A stretch of DNA of 25,898 nucleotides from VFZS01 sp964353255 (GTDB lineage Bacteria; Acidobacteriota; Terriglobia; Bryobacterales; Bryobacteraceae): NCBI GenBank assembly GCA_964353255.1, contig CAYGVJ010000073.1, forward strand, positions 1 through 25,898, written 5' to 3'. Position numbers and translations under genes: made by a program. Positions within the stretch are counted from its first letter, which is position 1. Every line of letters begins with the position of its first letter. Under the pieces are notes generated by a model. It was not told where the DNA came from and ran no database searches. It saw only the letters and a program-made list of their open reading frames with translations. Shown piece by piece: positions 1-7,528 of this stretch.

Positions 1-1936
1 CCTCAAGGCGGTGGAGATCGCCCGTCGCGCCCCGCGCGGGGCGCGTGGATTGAAACTTCAGCGGCCCGCCGATTAACACCTCGCCGGTCGTCGCGCCCCG
101 CGCGGGGCGCGTGGATTGAAACGAGCCGGTGCTCGCCGAACAGGGCGACACCGTGGTCGCGCCCCGCGCGGGGCGCGTGGATTGAAACAGATCACGGCCA
201 CGTATCGTGATGAGGAGGGGAGTCGCGCCCCGCGCGGGGCGCGTGGATTGAAACAGCTTGACGGCGGTGCCCCCGTTGCCCCCCAGAGTGTCGCGCCCCG
301 CGCGGGGCGCGTGGATTGAAACAGTCCAGATGCGATTCTTGGGCATGGATCACCTCGTGTCGCGCCCCGCGCGGGGCGCGTGGATTGAAACCGGATGATC
401 TACTGAGCGATGGCTGAAAGCAAGCCCGTCGCGCCCCGCGCGGGGCGCGTGGATTGAAACTCCCTTGGTCCGGCCTATGGGCCGGAGCGGGCAGGTCGCG
501 CCCCGCGCGGGGCGCGTGGATTGAAACCTCCGGTTTCGCGGGACACCACACAGGGTCAAAAAGGTCGCGCCCCGCGCGGGGCGCGTGGATTGAAACCCTC
601 CGGTTTCGCGGGACACCACACAGGGTCAAGTCGCGCCCCGCGCGGGGCGCGTGGATTGAAACACATCCGCTGTTGTTGTCTCGTCGCACCACCCGAGGGT
701 CGCGCCCCGCGCGGGGCGCGTGGATTGAAACCAGATGGCGCAGGAACCTGATGAGGTTGTCGCGTTGTCGCGCCCCGCGCGGGGCGCGTGGATTGAAACT
801 CCAGTGCCGTGCCCCGATGTCATGGCCATGTAGGTCGCGCCCCGCGCGGGGCGCGTGGATTGAAACTCCCGGCACTTGTGGGCATGTTCGACCGACATGT
901 GTCGCGCCCCGCGCGGGGCGCGTGGATTGAAACACTTCAGCGCGGACGAACGCGCGAATGATGACCACGTCGCGCCCCGCGCGGGGCGCGTGGATTGAAA
1001 CCTTCGCCAACTCTCTCAATGCAACGGAGAGCGTGTCGCGCCCCGCGCGGGGCGCGTGGATTGAAACGATTCCCCCTGGGCGGGTAACGACTCCGCTGGG
1101 GTCGCGCCCCGCGCGGGGCGCGTGGATTGAAACAGCCGGCATACGTCATGCAGCGCATCATGATCCAGTCGCGCCCCGCGCGGGGCGCGTGGATTGAAAC
1201 GGTCCTGCTCCGACATAGTGACCACGCAATCCACGTCGCGCCCCGCGCGGGGCGCGTGGATTGAAACTTCGAGCACTGGTTCGTCCCCTCCCACGACCAG
1301 CGTCGCGCCCCGCGCGGGGCGCGTGGATTGAAACAAGCTGTTGGTGCTGGACGAGGCCCACGCCGCGAGTCGCGCCCCGCGCGGGGCGCGTGGATTGAAA
1401 CATGAAGTCCTCAAGCTGCTTGGCTCGTAGGCTGGCGTCGCGCCCCGCGCGGGGCGCGTGGATTGAAACTTTTTCTTCACGTGTTTGTCCTTTGGGTTGA
1501 GCGTCGCGCCCCGCGCGGGGCGCGTGGATTGAAACCAATCTGGCTCGTGCTTGCGCGAACCGCACAGGCGTCGCGCCCCGCGCGGGGCGCGTGGATTGAA
1601 ACATGCCGTGCCCCGGATCTTGGCGACCTCCTCGGCGGTCGCGCCCCGCGCGGGGCGCGTGGATTGAAACAACCAGTCGGGCAGGGCAGCCAAGCCCGGC
1701 ACATGTCGCGCCCCGCGCGGGGCGCGTGGATTGAAACTTCATCCTCGTGTTCATCGGCTCCGGCGCCGTCGTCGCGCCCCGTGCGGGGCGCGTGGATTGA
1801 AACAAGAATCCGGCGGTGTACCTAATCTCTCCGCACGTCGCGCCCCGCGCGGGGCGCGTGGATTGAAACAACCTGAGCAGCCGCGCATCCGGTGGCGGTT
1901 GATCGTCGCGCCCCGCGCGGGCGGGTGGATTGAAGC
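1..1936 (+). CRISPR. Type I-C-like CRISPR array, distal part (29 repeats)
   Basis: The 33-nt repeat GTCGCGCCCCGCGCGGGG + CGCGTGGATTGAAAC recurs 29 times, starting at 24, 90, 156, 222, 290, 359, 428, 495, 564, 630, 699, 767, 834, 901, 969, 1035, 1101, 1168, 1235, 1302, 1369, 1437, 1503, 1570, 1638, 1705, 1771, 1837 and 1905. Spacers are 33-36 nt, and bases 1-23 are the end of another spacer. The repeat carries a 20-bp GC palindrome and ends ATTGAAAC, as type I-C repeats do. Repeat 27 (1771) has one C-to-T change. The last repeat (1905-1936) has lost a G and has two substitutions, which marks the leader-distal end. The array therefore reads left to right, and the leader and cas genes should lie off the left edge. 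No cas gene is in the window. Confidence 0.98.
1905..1936 (+). repeat. Degenerate terminal CRISPR repeat
   Basis: This copy is 32 nt instead of 33. One G of the central GGGG run is missing, GCGCG has become GCGGG, and the 3' end reads GAAGC instead of GAAAC. Decay of the last repeat is typical of the oldest, leader-distal end of an array and fixes the array's orientation. No spacer-repeat unit follows it. Confidence 0.93.
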
Positions 1937-2061
1937 AGGTTTGCGACACAGGCAAGAATGCCTGTGCCACAGGCTTTTGAGCACAGTGACAGGCCATGGG
2001 GCTGTCCCACCACAGGCTGAAGGCCTGTGCCACAGGTGAAAACCCATTCTGGGCACAGAGT

Positions 2062-2137
2062 AAGGAGTCAGGAGTCAGAAGCAGCGGAGGGGAGACAGCG
2101 GTTCCCATCCTGATGACAGGCCATGGGCCTGTCCTAC
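2062..2137. repeat. 76-bp direct repeat, copy A
   Basis: The 76 bases beginning AAGGAGTCAGGAG and ending GGCCTGTCCTAC recur at 2548-2623 with one mismatch (GGAGTCAG here, GGAGGCAG there). The copy includes the palindrome ACAGGCC-ATG-GGCCTGT. Both copies are preceded by CTGTGCCACAGGTGAA, so the repeated unit probably begins further upstream with a small indel between copies. Confidence 0.95.
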
Positions 2138-2433
2138 TGGGAGAGTAGGACGTTGCCCGGAACAGAAACGAACGGCCCGGCAGGAATGCGGGGCTGTTTT
2201 TCGGGGTTTGCGGGAAGGGGCGCGGGGCGCGCGAGGGGAGGGGTGATGGATGAGGGCCGGCCTGAAGGCCGGCGCGGGCCGAGGGCCCGCCCCACGGGAG
2301 CACCACAGGCTTGAAGGCCTGTGGGCGTTAACTTAAGCCCCGCTCCGGGACAGCATGTGGCGCGGACTCTCAGTCTGCCGGGGCACCCTTTGGGTCGGAC
2401 ACTATTGTCGATGCACGGCGAAACCCGCGGAAA

Positions 2434-2461
2434 ACCGCCTCGGCACGAGTGGCCGAGGCGG
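2434..2461. repeat. CTCGGCACGAGTG-type palindrome, copy 1
   Basis: An almost perfect inverted repeat: CCGCCTCGGC, a short ACGAGT loop, then GGCCGAGGCGG. It shares the core CTCGGCACGAGTG with the palindrome at 23364-23385 read on the other strand. The two are members of one dispersed family about 21 kb apart. Confidence 0.85.
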
Positions 2462-2547
2462 CAAGCAAGAGTGCTTGCGCCACGGCCCACACTCAACATT
2501 GGCCCTTATTTTAACGCCTATGGGCTTGAAGGCCTGTGCCACAGGTG

Positions 2548-2623
2548 AAGGAGTCAGGAGGCAGAAGCAGCGGAGGGGAGACAGCGGTTCCCATCCTGAT
2601 GACAGGCCATGGGCCTGTCCTAC
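2548..2623. repeat. 76-bp direct repeat, copy B, overlapping a nitroreductase stop codon
   Basis: This is the second copy of the unit at 2062-2137, with one mismatch. Its last bases, CCTAC, lie on the 3' end of the minus-strand nitroreductase gene, whose TAG stop (2620-2622) is formed by the repeat's own CTA. The element therefore seems to have landed on the end of that gene. Confidence 0.93.
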
Positions 2624-3135
2624 ACGTCGTGCACCAGATCCTCGAGCGGCCGGCGCAGGGTCAGCTCGGGCGTCTCGGCCGGGTAGCCGATCGGGAGTAT
2701 GGCCACCGGAATATGGCCTTCCGGCAGGCTGATGGCACGGCAAACGGCGGTGTCGTCGAAGGCTCCCACCCAGACCGTGGCCAGGCCCAGCGAGGTGGCC
2801 GCCAGCATCGCGAAGGTGCAAGCGATGGTGGCGTCCTGGACCGCGTAGAGCCTGGTGCCGCGCTGGCGGTAACGGGGCGCCGAACGCGACGGGTTGGCGC
2901 AGAACACCAGGACCTCCGGCGCTTCCGCCACGAAACCCTGGTCCCAAGCGGCCTTGGCCAGCGCCCGGCGCCGCGGGCTCTCGGTCAGGCGGTAGATCTC
3001 GTAGGCTTGCAGGTTGCCCGCCGAGGGCGCGGCGTTGGCGGCCTCCAGTATCTGCTGGAGTTTGGCGGGCTCGACAGCTTTGGCAGCATACGCGCGCGTC
3101 GAACGACGGCGCTTGACCACCTCGAAGAACTCCAT
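2620..3135 (-). CDS. Nitroreductase family protein
   Basis: A 171-residue protein that starts MEFFEVVKRRRSTRAY, the usual opening of small FMN-dependent nitroreductases: a helix, then RRSxRxY, which contacts the flavin phosphate. NAAPSAGNLQAYEIY around residue 34 and AAxSLGLATVWVGAF around residue 112 are the other family blocks. Members reduce nitro compounds, quinones or flavins with NAD(P)H; the substrate here cannot be told. The ATG at 3133-3135 is chosen because residue 1 onward matches the family. The frame stays open upstream, but only as antisense to the neighbouring gene. The gene diverges from the flavin-reductase-like gene at 3187, and a shared control region of about 50 bp is likely. 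The protein ends at LEDLVHDV, with a stop codon supplied by a dispersed repeat, so a few C-terminal residues may be missing. Confidence 0.9.
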   Translation of the reverse strand: MEFFEVVKRRRSTRAYAAKAVEPAKLQQILEAANAAPSAGNLQAYEIYRLTESPRRRALAKAAWDQGFVAEAPEVLVFCANPSRSAPRYRQRGTRLYAVQDATIACTFAMLAATSLGLATVWVGAFDDTAVCRAISLPEGHIPVAILPIGYPAETPELTLRRPLEDLVHDV

Positions 3136-3186
3136 AAGGATGATAATACCCGTAGAGGCGCCCGCAAGGGGGAAAGCTAGGCTTCG

Positions 3187-3726
3187 ATGGCCAAAGTGAC
3201 GGTTCGCTACACGGACTACTTCAAACAGACGATTCAGCGGATGCGCGAGGACGGATTGCTGCTGGTAACCGCGGGCGCCGATGGGAGGCCCAACGTGATG
3301 ACCATCGGCTGGGGAACCATAGGCTCGATCTGGGGACGGCCAGTTTTCATCGTCCTGGTGCGGCCCTCGCGGCACACCTACAGCCGGTTGGAGGAGGTCA
3401 GCGAGTTTACGGTCAACGTGCCTCCCCAGGAGTTGGCAGCCGCGGCGGCCCACTGCGGCGCGGTCTCGGGGCGCGAACACGACAAATTCCGGGAAGCGCG
3501 GCTGACGACGCTCCCCAGCCGCCAAGTGCGCCCGCCGATGATTGCCGAGTGCGTCGTTCATTACGAGTGCCGCGTGCTGCACCGCAACGACCTGGATCCC
3601 GGCGCCCTGGTGCAAGCCGTGCGTGATGAGTACTACCCTAAGGGGGATTTTCACCGCGTCTACTTCGGCGAGATCGTGGCCAGCTACGCGGATGAGGACG
3701 CCGCCGCGCGTCTGGGCATCTCCTGA
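3187..3726 (+). CDS. Flavin reductase-like, FMN-binding split-barrel protein
   Basis: A 179-residue protein with the flavin reductase-like split-barrel pattern. GLLLVTAGADGRPNVMTIGW (residues 24-43) is the usual 'LVT...gg..N.mT.gW' opening, followed by RPVFIVLVRPSRHTY (residues 55-69) and FTVNVPP (about 77-83). HDKF near residue 98 also fits. Such proteins bind FMN and either supply reduced flavin to a partner oxygenase or act as NAD(P)H:flavin reductases; no partner is visible nearby. The last third (YFGEIVASYADED) carries the conserved FGEI segment. It is divergent from the nitroreductase gene, another flavoprotein, so the two may answer the same signal. There is no signal peptide, so it should be cytoplasmic. 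The exact substrate is unknown. Confidence 0.85.
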   Translation: MAKVTVRYTDYFKQTIQRMREDGLLLVTAGADGRPNVMTIGWGTIGSIWGRPVFIVLVRPSRHTYSRLEEVSEFTVNVPPQELAAAAAHCGAVSGREHDKFREARLTTLPSRQVRPPMIAECVVHYECRVLHRNDLDPGALVQAVRDEYYPKGDFHRVYFGEIVASYADEDAAARLGIS

Positions 3727-3764
3727 GCCCGCCCGGCGCGACTCGCCGGCGCAACCCGCCGAGG

Positions 3765-3770
3765 TATAAT
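3765..3770 (+). promoter_or_regulatory. Possible -10 element upstream of the subtilase gene
   Basis: A perfect TATAAT sits 74 bp before the preferred subtilase start, in otherwise GC-rich sequence. No good -35 hexamer is visible at 16-18 bp, so this is a tentative call. Confidence 0.35.
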
Positions 3771-3844
3771 GGGGAATCCGGGGGACGCCGGGTTGGGTGC
3801 GCGTGGGGAGATCTCTCGGGGAAGGAACAACTGGGGGTATGGCA

Positions 3845-5215
3845 ATGGAGGCGAGGAAGAATCCCGCCCCCGAGCAGGGGGCCAGAATCCCGTTTCTCAT
3901 CAGGGCGCTGCCTTGCGCGGCTCTCTGCCTAATCACAGCGGTACAGGCGCAGGTCCGAACCCCTCCGGCGGGTCCTCCCGATCCCGAGGCAAACGCCAAG
4001 TACATAATCGGGTTCCGACCGGGGACCAGCGTGGCTGACCGGGCGGCCTCCGTGAGCCGCGCGGGCGCCGTGCTGCGCTTCAACTACACTATCGTGGATG
4101 CGGCGGCCGTCACGGTACCCAACGTAAATGCGCTGGCCGCTTTCCAACGCGACGTCTCAGTGCTACACATCATTCCCGACCGGGCCATTCACGCTATCCA
4201 GGCCCCCGGACAGGGACCGGAAGGAAAGGGAAAACCGGGCGGCGGCTCTGGTCCTCAGGTAACTCCGGAAGGCGTCAAGCGAGTCGGCGTGCCCAAAGAC
4301 GGCTCGAACGGCGCCGGAGTCGGCGTGGCGGTAGCCGACACGGGCATCGACCTGGCGCACGCAGATCTGGCCGTGGCCCCTCAAACGTTCACTGCCTTTA
4401 AGGGCACCTGCCAGGATAAAGACGGGCATGGTACGCACGTCACCGGAATCATCGCCGCTCTGATGAACAACTCGATCGGCGTCGTGGGGGTTGCGCCAGA
4501 AGCCACGCCGTACTGCGTGAAGGTGCTGAATGACGTGGGCTCTGGCACGGACTCGACGCTTATAGCTGGCCTGAACTGGGTCCGTGACAACGCGCAGCAA
4601 GTAAGCCCGCCGATACGGGTCGTCAACATGAGCCTCGGACGCGACGGGACGCTTGACGATAACCCCAGCCTGCGACTGGCCGTACTGGCCCTCTACAAAG
4701 CCGGTATCGTCGTGGTGGTGGCGGCGGGAAACGACGCCAGCATGGACGTCCGCCAGCAGGTGCCGGCCACCTACCCGGAAGTGTTCGCCGTGGCCAGCAC
4801 GACGGCGAAGGGGGGGACCAACAGCGGTTGCCGGTCCTTCAGTGGAACCGTTCTCGCCGATACCGCGTCCTACTTCACCACTGACGGCGCCTTTGACACG
4901 GTGGACCGCATCGGGGTCACCATCTCGGCGCCGGGAGAAGATCAGGAAAACGTCAGCAAGTCCTGCTTCCTCACTTCAGTCGGGATTCTCTCCTTGAAGC
5001 CCGGGGGCGGCACGACCAGGATGTCCGGGACCAGCATGGCAGCGCCGCACGTTACTGGAATTGTGGCGCGGTTGATGCAGGGACTGACCGGCGTGGAAAC
5101 CATACGCTTCACGATTCGGGACGATGCCGTTCTGAAAGGGACCGCCCCACGCGACTCGCCCAGTCGCTCTTACACCTTCGACGGAGAGCCCGAGGGGATC
5201 GCCCAGGCACCGTGA
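3845..5215 (+). CDS. Secreted subtilisin-like serine protease (S8 family) with I9 propeptide
   Basis: Numbered from the ATG at 3845, this is a 456-residue protein. Residues 1 to about 36 form a signal peptide with a positive start and a hydrophobic stretch ending AVQAQ. An inhibitor-I9-like propeptide follows (YIIGFRPGT to IPDRAIHAI, about 53-118), then a glycine-rich linker and the S8 catalytic domain. The triad is Asp165 in VADTGID, His195 in DGHGTH and Ser397 in GTSMAAPH, with oxyanion Asn296 in AAGND. All are intact, so it should be active outside the cytoplasm after removing its propeptide. The start is chosen because GGGGG at 3833-3837 lies 7 bp upstream and gives a good signal peptide. 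GTG at 3797 and ATG at 3839 are alternatives in the same frame. It stands alone, with no partner gene. Confidence 0.93.
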   Translation: MEARKNPAPEQGARIPFLIRALPCAALCLITAVQAQVRTPPAGPPDPEANAKYIIGFRPGTSVADRAASVSRAGAVLRFNYTIVDAAAVTVPNVNALAAFQRDVSVLHIIPDRAIHAIQAPGQGPEGKGKPGGGSGPQVTPEGVKRVGVPKDGSNGAGVGVAVADTGIDLAHADLAVAPQTFTAFKGTCQDKDGHGTHVTGIIAALMNNSIGVVGVAPEATPYCVKVLNDVGSGTDSTLIAGLNWVRDNAQQVSPPIRVVNMSLGRDGTLDDNPSLRLAVLALYKAGIVVVVAAGNDASMDVRQQVPATYPEVFAVASTTAKGGTNSGCRSFSGTVLADTASYFTTDGAFDTVDRIGVTISAPGEDQENVSKSCFLTSVGILSLKPGGGTTRMSGTSMAAPHVTGIVARLMQGLTGVETIRFTIRDDAVLKGTAPRDSPSRSYTFDGEPEGIAQAP

Positions 5216-5241
5216 CAGTGAGCGGGTGCTCAAAAACCCGC

Positions 5242-5424
5242 CTACCCCAGGAACTTGTAGCCTACCTTGTGGACGGTGATGATGTAGGCGGGCTCCGCCG
5301 GTGAGCGCTCCAGCTTGCGGCGCAGCTTGGCGATGATGGTGGCCCGGCGGTCCCGCTGACGGCTGACTTCCTTCCCCGGCAACGGCTCCGGGGTATCATG
5401 GGATTCTAGTGTCCTGCTTCGCAA
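5242..5424 (-). pseudogene. C-terminal fragment of an OmpR-type response regulator
   Basis: The reading frame ends with AKLRRKLERSPAEPAYIITV followed by HKVGYKFLG, the recognition helix and C-terminal hairpin of a winged-helix (Trans_reg_C) DNA-binding domain. Nothing resembling a receiver domain or the first half of the winged helix precedes it. The only possible start, a TTG at 5422-5424, lies inside the MITE-like element that begins at 5407. The gene has evidently lost its 5' part, and the element may have caused or followed that loss. The fragment could be transcribed but should not bind DNA by itself. Confidence 0.75.
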
Positions 5425-5515
5425 GTCCGTTGACAGTAGGAGCTCTTGCGTCCGACAGGCTGAAGGCCTGTCCCACGAGGGGGTGTCGCCCCAGTGTTTG
5501 CGAAGCAGGACATTA
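5407..5515. mobile_element. MITE-like element, 109 bp
   Basis: The ends are 18-bp inverted repeats with one mismatch: TAGTGTCCTGCTTCGCAA at 5407-5424 and TTGCGAAGCAGGACATTA at 5498-5515. The element carries an inner palindrome, GACAGGCTGAAGGCCTGTCC + CAC (5454-5476). It encodes nothing. The outermost TA on both sides could be the target duplication of an IS630/mariner-type transposase acting in trans. It lies between the broken response regulator and tolQ, just upstream of the tolQ ribosome-binding site. Confidence 0.8.
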
Positions 5516-5531
5516 GGAACAAGGAGCCCTG

Positions 5532-6218
5532 TTGACGCCGCCAGCCACGCCTGCGTTCTTGCTGCAAATCAGCATCTGGGACATGATGAGCCGGGCCAAG
5601 CCCTTGCCCATCGCCGTGCTGGTGATCCTGCTGATCTTCTCGATCGCCTCCTGGGCCATCATCTTCTCCAAGTGGATGAGTTTCGGCCGCGCGCGCACGG
5701 CTAATACCCGTTTCCTCCGCGCCTTCCGCAAGAGCAACGGGCTGGACGCCGTGGCTGCGGCGGTGGAGCAGTTCCGCCCCTGTCCCCTGGCCGCGGTCTT
5801 CGATTTTAGCTATGAGGAGGTGGCCCGGCAGCTCAAGTCGCACGGCACGGTAAGCAACAAAGTGGCCCTGGAGCGGACCCTGCAACTGGGCATCAGCGAG
5901 GAGCTGGCCAAGCTGGAGCGCCACATGAGCTGGCTGGCCACCACCGCCTCGGTGAGCCCCTTTATCGGGCTGTTCGGCACGGTCTGGGGCATCATCGACG
6001 CTTTCCAGGGACTCGGACAGGCCGGCAGCGCCAGCCTGCGCGCGGTGGCGCCGGGCATCTCTGAAGCGCTGGTCGCCACGGCCATGGGCCTGGCGGCCGC
6101 CATCCCCGCGGCCATCTTCTATAACCACTACGGCCACGTCATCCGGGAGATCGGCGCGCGTATGGAGGATTTCGCTCTCGAGTTCCTGAACACCTCGGAG
6201 CGGAGCCTCGGGGATTGA
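5532..6218 (+). CDS. tolQ: TolQ, proton-channel subunit of the Tol-Pal motor
   Basis: A 228-residue MotA/TolQ/ExbB-family protein. Three membrane helices can be placed: about 25-47 (PIAVLVILLIFSIASWAII), 135-158 and 177-198. The family signature is the run APGISEALVATAMGLAAAIP (173-192), preceded by GLFGTVWGIIDAF. With TolR it forms the inner-membrane, proton-driven motor that energises TolA during cell constriction. The start is a TTG at 5532, supported by AAGGAG at 5521-5526 with 5-bp spacing. The later ATGs at 5582 and 5585 lack such a site and would leave only a few residues before the first helix. It is the first gene of a six-gene operon, with a MITE-like element just upstream. tolR follows after 4 bp. 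Confidence 0.94.
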   Translation: MTPPATPAFLLQISIWDMMSRAKPLPIAVLVILLIFSIASWAIIFSKWMSFGRARTANTRFLRAFRKSNGLDAVAAAVEQFRPCPLAAVFDFSYEEVARQLKSHGTVSNKVALERTLQLGISEELAKLERHMSWLATTASVSPFIGLFGTVWGIIDAFQGLGQAGSASLRAVAPGISEALVATAMGLAAAIPAAIFYNHYGHVIREIGARMEDFALEFLNTSERSLGD

Positions 6219-6222
6219 GCGG

Positions 6223-6687
6223 ATGGCTTTCTCTTTCAACGGGGGTTTCTCTTCGGGCCGCAGCCGCTTTCGCGGCATCTCCTCGCTCTCGGACATCAAC
6301 ATCGTGCCGCTGGTGGACGTGGTCATGGTGCTGCTGGTCATCTTCATGCTGACCGCGCACGTCATGGAGTTCGGGCTCGAAGTCGAGGTGCCCAAGGTCC
6401 GGCAGGTCAAGGACAGCGCCGAAGAACTCCCGGTCGTCACCGTGACCAAGAGCGGCGGGCTGTATCTGAACGACAGCACAGTCAACATCAACGCGCTGGC
6501 GTCCGAGGTGCGGAAAAGGTTCCCGGCCACCCAGGGCGTCTACGTGCGCGCCGACAAGGATGCCATCTGGGACGTAGTGGCCCAGGTGATCAGCGCCCTA
6601 GGCGAGGCCAAGATTCCCGTGAATGTGGTCACCCAGCCGGAGGACGCCGCCGACAAGCTGAAGGGGTTGCAGAAAAAGGCCCGTTGA
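6223..6687 (+). CDS. tolR: TolR (ExbD/TolR family)
   Basis: A 154-residue protein with the ExbD/TolR plan. A short cytoplasmic N-terminus is followed by LSDINIVPLVDVVMVLLVIF (22-41), a single membrane helix of about 27-47, then a periplasmic domain ending KIPVNVVTQPED. Asp32 in LVDVV is the conserved membrane aspartate of the proton path. It forms the rotor/plug of the motor with TolQ and contacts peptidoglycan through the periplasmic domain in characterised homologues. It starts 4 bp after the tolQ stop, so co-transcription is near certain. The periplasmic YVRADKDAIWDVVAQVISAL segment is typical of the family. Confidence 0.94.
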   Translation: MAFSFNGGFSSGRSRFRGISSLSDINIVPLVDVVMVLLVIFMLTAHVMEFGLEVEVPKVRQVKDSAEELPVVTVTKSGGLYLNDSTVNINALASEVRKRFPATQGVYVRADKDAIWDVVAQVISALGEAKIPVNVVTQPEDAADKLKGLQKKAR

Positions 6688-6698
6688 GGACTGGAAGA

Positions 6699-6721
6699 CG
6701 ACAAGCTAAAGCATGTCCCAC
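6699..6721. repeat. Solo copy of a GACAAGCTAAAGCATGTCCC repeat core
   Basis: This 23-base sequence is identical to bases 10764-10786 inside the MITE-like element at 10708-10828, and similar to 5454-5476 in the other MITE. It fills most of the tolR-tolA gap, and its ATG (6713) is the first start codon available to the next gene. Confidence 0.85.
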
Positions 6722-7528
6722 CACATAGCCGCGATGCCGGTGCACGTGGACATCCTGGAGGAGCGTGAGTCGCTCAGAAGGCCCCTGCTGGGCTCGATGG
6801 CCCTCCACGCCGGACTGTTCTCCCTGATCGCGCTGTACGCCTCGATGGGGCAGGGCGGCCGGGTGTTGTGGGGCAACCCGCACGCCCTCGGCGCCGGCTC
6901 CAGCGTGGGCATCACGCCGGTCCGTCAGATCCCTCTTCCCTACCGCGAGGGCGCCACCAATCCTGTGGCGAACGACACGGAATCCCGCGTGCCCCGGCCG
7001 CCTCGGGCGGAACTGGAGCGAACCGCCAAGCCGCCGGAACCGGACGCCATCTCGATCCGCGGACGCAAGAAAGCCGAGGCCGCGTCTCGCTGGGCCCGCC
7101 GAAACGAGCCCTACCGGCCGCGGGAGACCGAAAGGCCCAACCAGCTATACAGCAGCGGCGGCCAGGCTCTCTCCTCGCCCATGTTCGGGGCGCAGACCGG
7201 CACCGGCGGCGTGGGCATGGGGCCCGGCGGGGCGTTCGGATCCCAGTTCGGCTGGTATCGCGACCTGCTCGAACAGCGGGTGGCGCAGAAGTGGCGCACC
7301 GACGACGTGGATCCCAGGCTCCAGACCGCGCCCCCGGTGATTGTGACCTTTGAGCTGTTGCGCGACGGCTCCATCCGAGGCCTGCGGCTCGTCCAGGGCA
7401 CCGGTAACCTGTCGCTGGACCGTTCGGCGCAGCGCGCCATCTACGAGGCCAGCCCCTTCCCGACGCTCCCCCCGGGTTACACGCGGGAGGCGGCCCGCAT
7501 CGAGTTCTGGTTCCAGTTGAAGAGATGA
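6713..7528 (+). CDS. TolA/TonB-like energy-transducing protein
   Basis: A 271-residue protein with one membrane anchor near the N-terminus (about 25-45, LLGSMALHAGLFSLIALYAS). A proline- and charge-rich periplasmic linker of about 75-175 follows, then a C-terminal TonB/TolA domain (about 175-271). That domain has PPVIVTFELLRDGSIRGLRL, SLDRSAQRAIYEASPFPTLP and the final ARIEFWFQL strand. Between tolR and tolB it fills the place of TolA, linking the TolQR motor to Pal/TolB. The C-terminal domain looks more like TonB than enterobacterial TolA, as in other non-proteobacterial Tol operons. The first ATG (6713) lies inside a dispersed repeat; the ATG at 6734 would give MPVHVDILEERESL and may be the true start. 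It overlaps tolB by four bases (ATGA). Confidence 0.88.
   Translation: MSHHIAAMPVHVDILEERESLRRPLLGSMALHAGLFSLIALYASMGQGGRVLWGNPHALGAGSSVGITPVRQIPLPYREGATNPVANDTESRVPRPPRAELERTAKPPEPDAISIRGRKKAEAASRWARRNEPYRPRETERPNQLYSSGGQALSSPMFGAQTGTGGVGMGPGGAFGSQFGWYRDLLEQRVAQKWRTDDVDPRLQTAPPVIVTFELLRDGSIRGLRLVQGTGNLSLDRSAQRAIYEASPFPTLPPGYTREAARIEFWFQLKR

Larger units (their letters stand above)
1937..2622. repeat. Cluster of short dispersed palindromes (REP-like), no gene
   Basis: I see no credible gene here. The stretch is built from short palindromes. ACAGGCA/TGCCTGT lies at 1948-1965, GACAGGCC/GGGCTGTC around 1988-2006, CACAGGC/GCCTGTG at 2011-2029, and ACAGGCC/GGCCTGT at 2116-2132. Further copies are CACAGGC/GCCTGTG near 2306-2323, CCGCCTCGGC/GGCCGAGGCGG at 2434-2461, and GGCAAGCA/TGCTTGCGCC near 2461-2480. 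CTTGAAGGCCTGTGCCACAG at 2525-2544 is a further related copy. The same kinds of unit recur elsewhere in the window (5454-5476, 6699-6721, 10764-10786, 23364-23385). Such units are common between genes in Acidobacteria, by recollection. The ORFs that overlap this stretch have no recognisable domain. Confidence 0.85.

Noticed and set aside
116..2306. Many long ORFs across the CRISPR array on both strands, repeating APRAGR or PRAPRGAR peptides
   Set aside because: They are translations of the 33-nt repeat and its spacers; a repeat length divisible by three keeps frames open. No start signals or domains.
2620..4083. A 487-codon frame on the minus strand running from the nitroreductase into the subtilase
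   Set aside because: Only the last 171 codons match a family. The rest is antisense to the flavin-reductase-like and subtilase genes.
5216..5241. Terminator hairpin GCGGGT/ACCCGC after the subtilase
   Set aside because: Only a 6-bp stem with no T-run after it; too weak to call.
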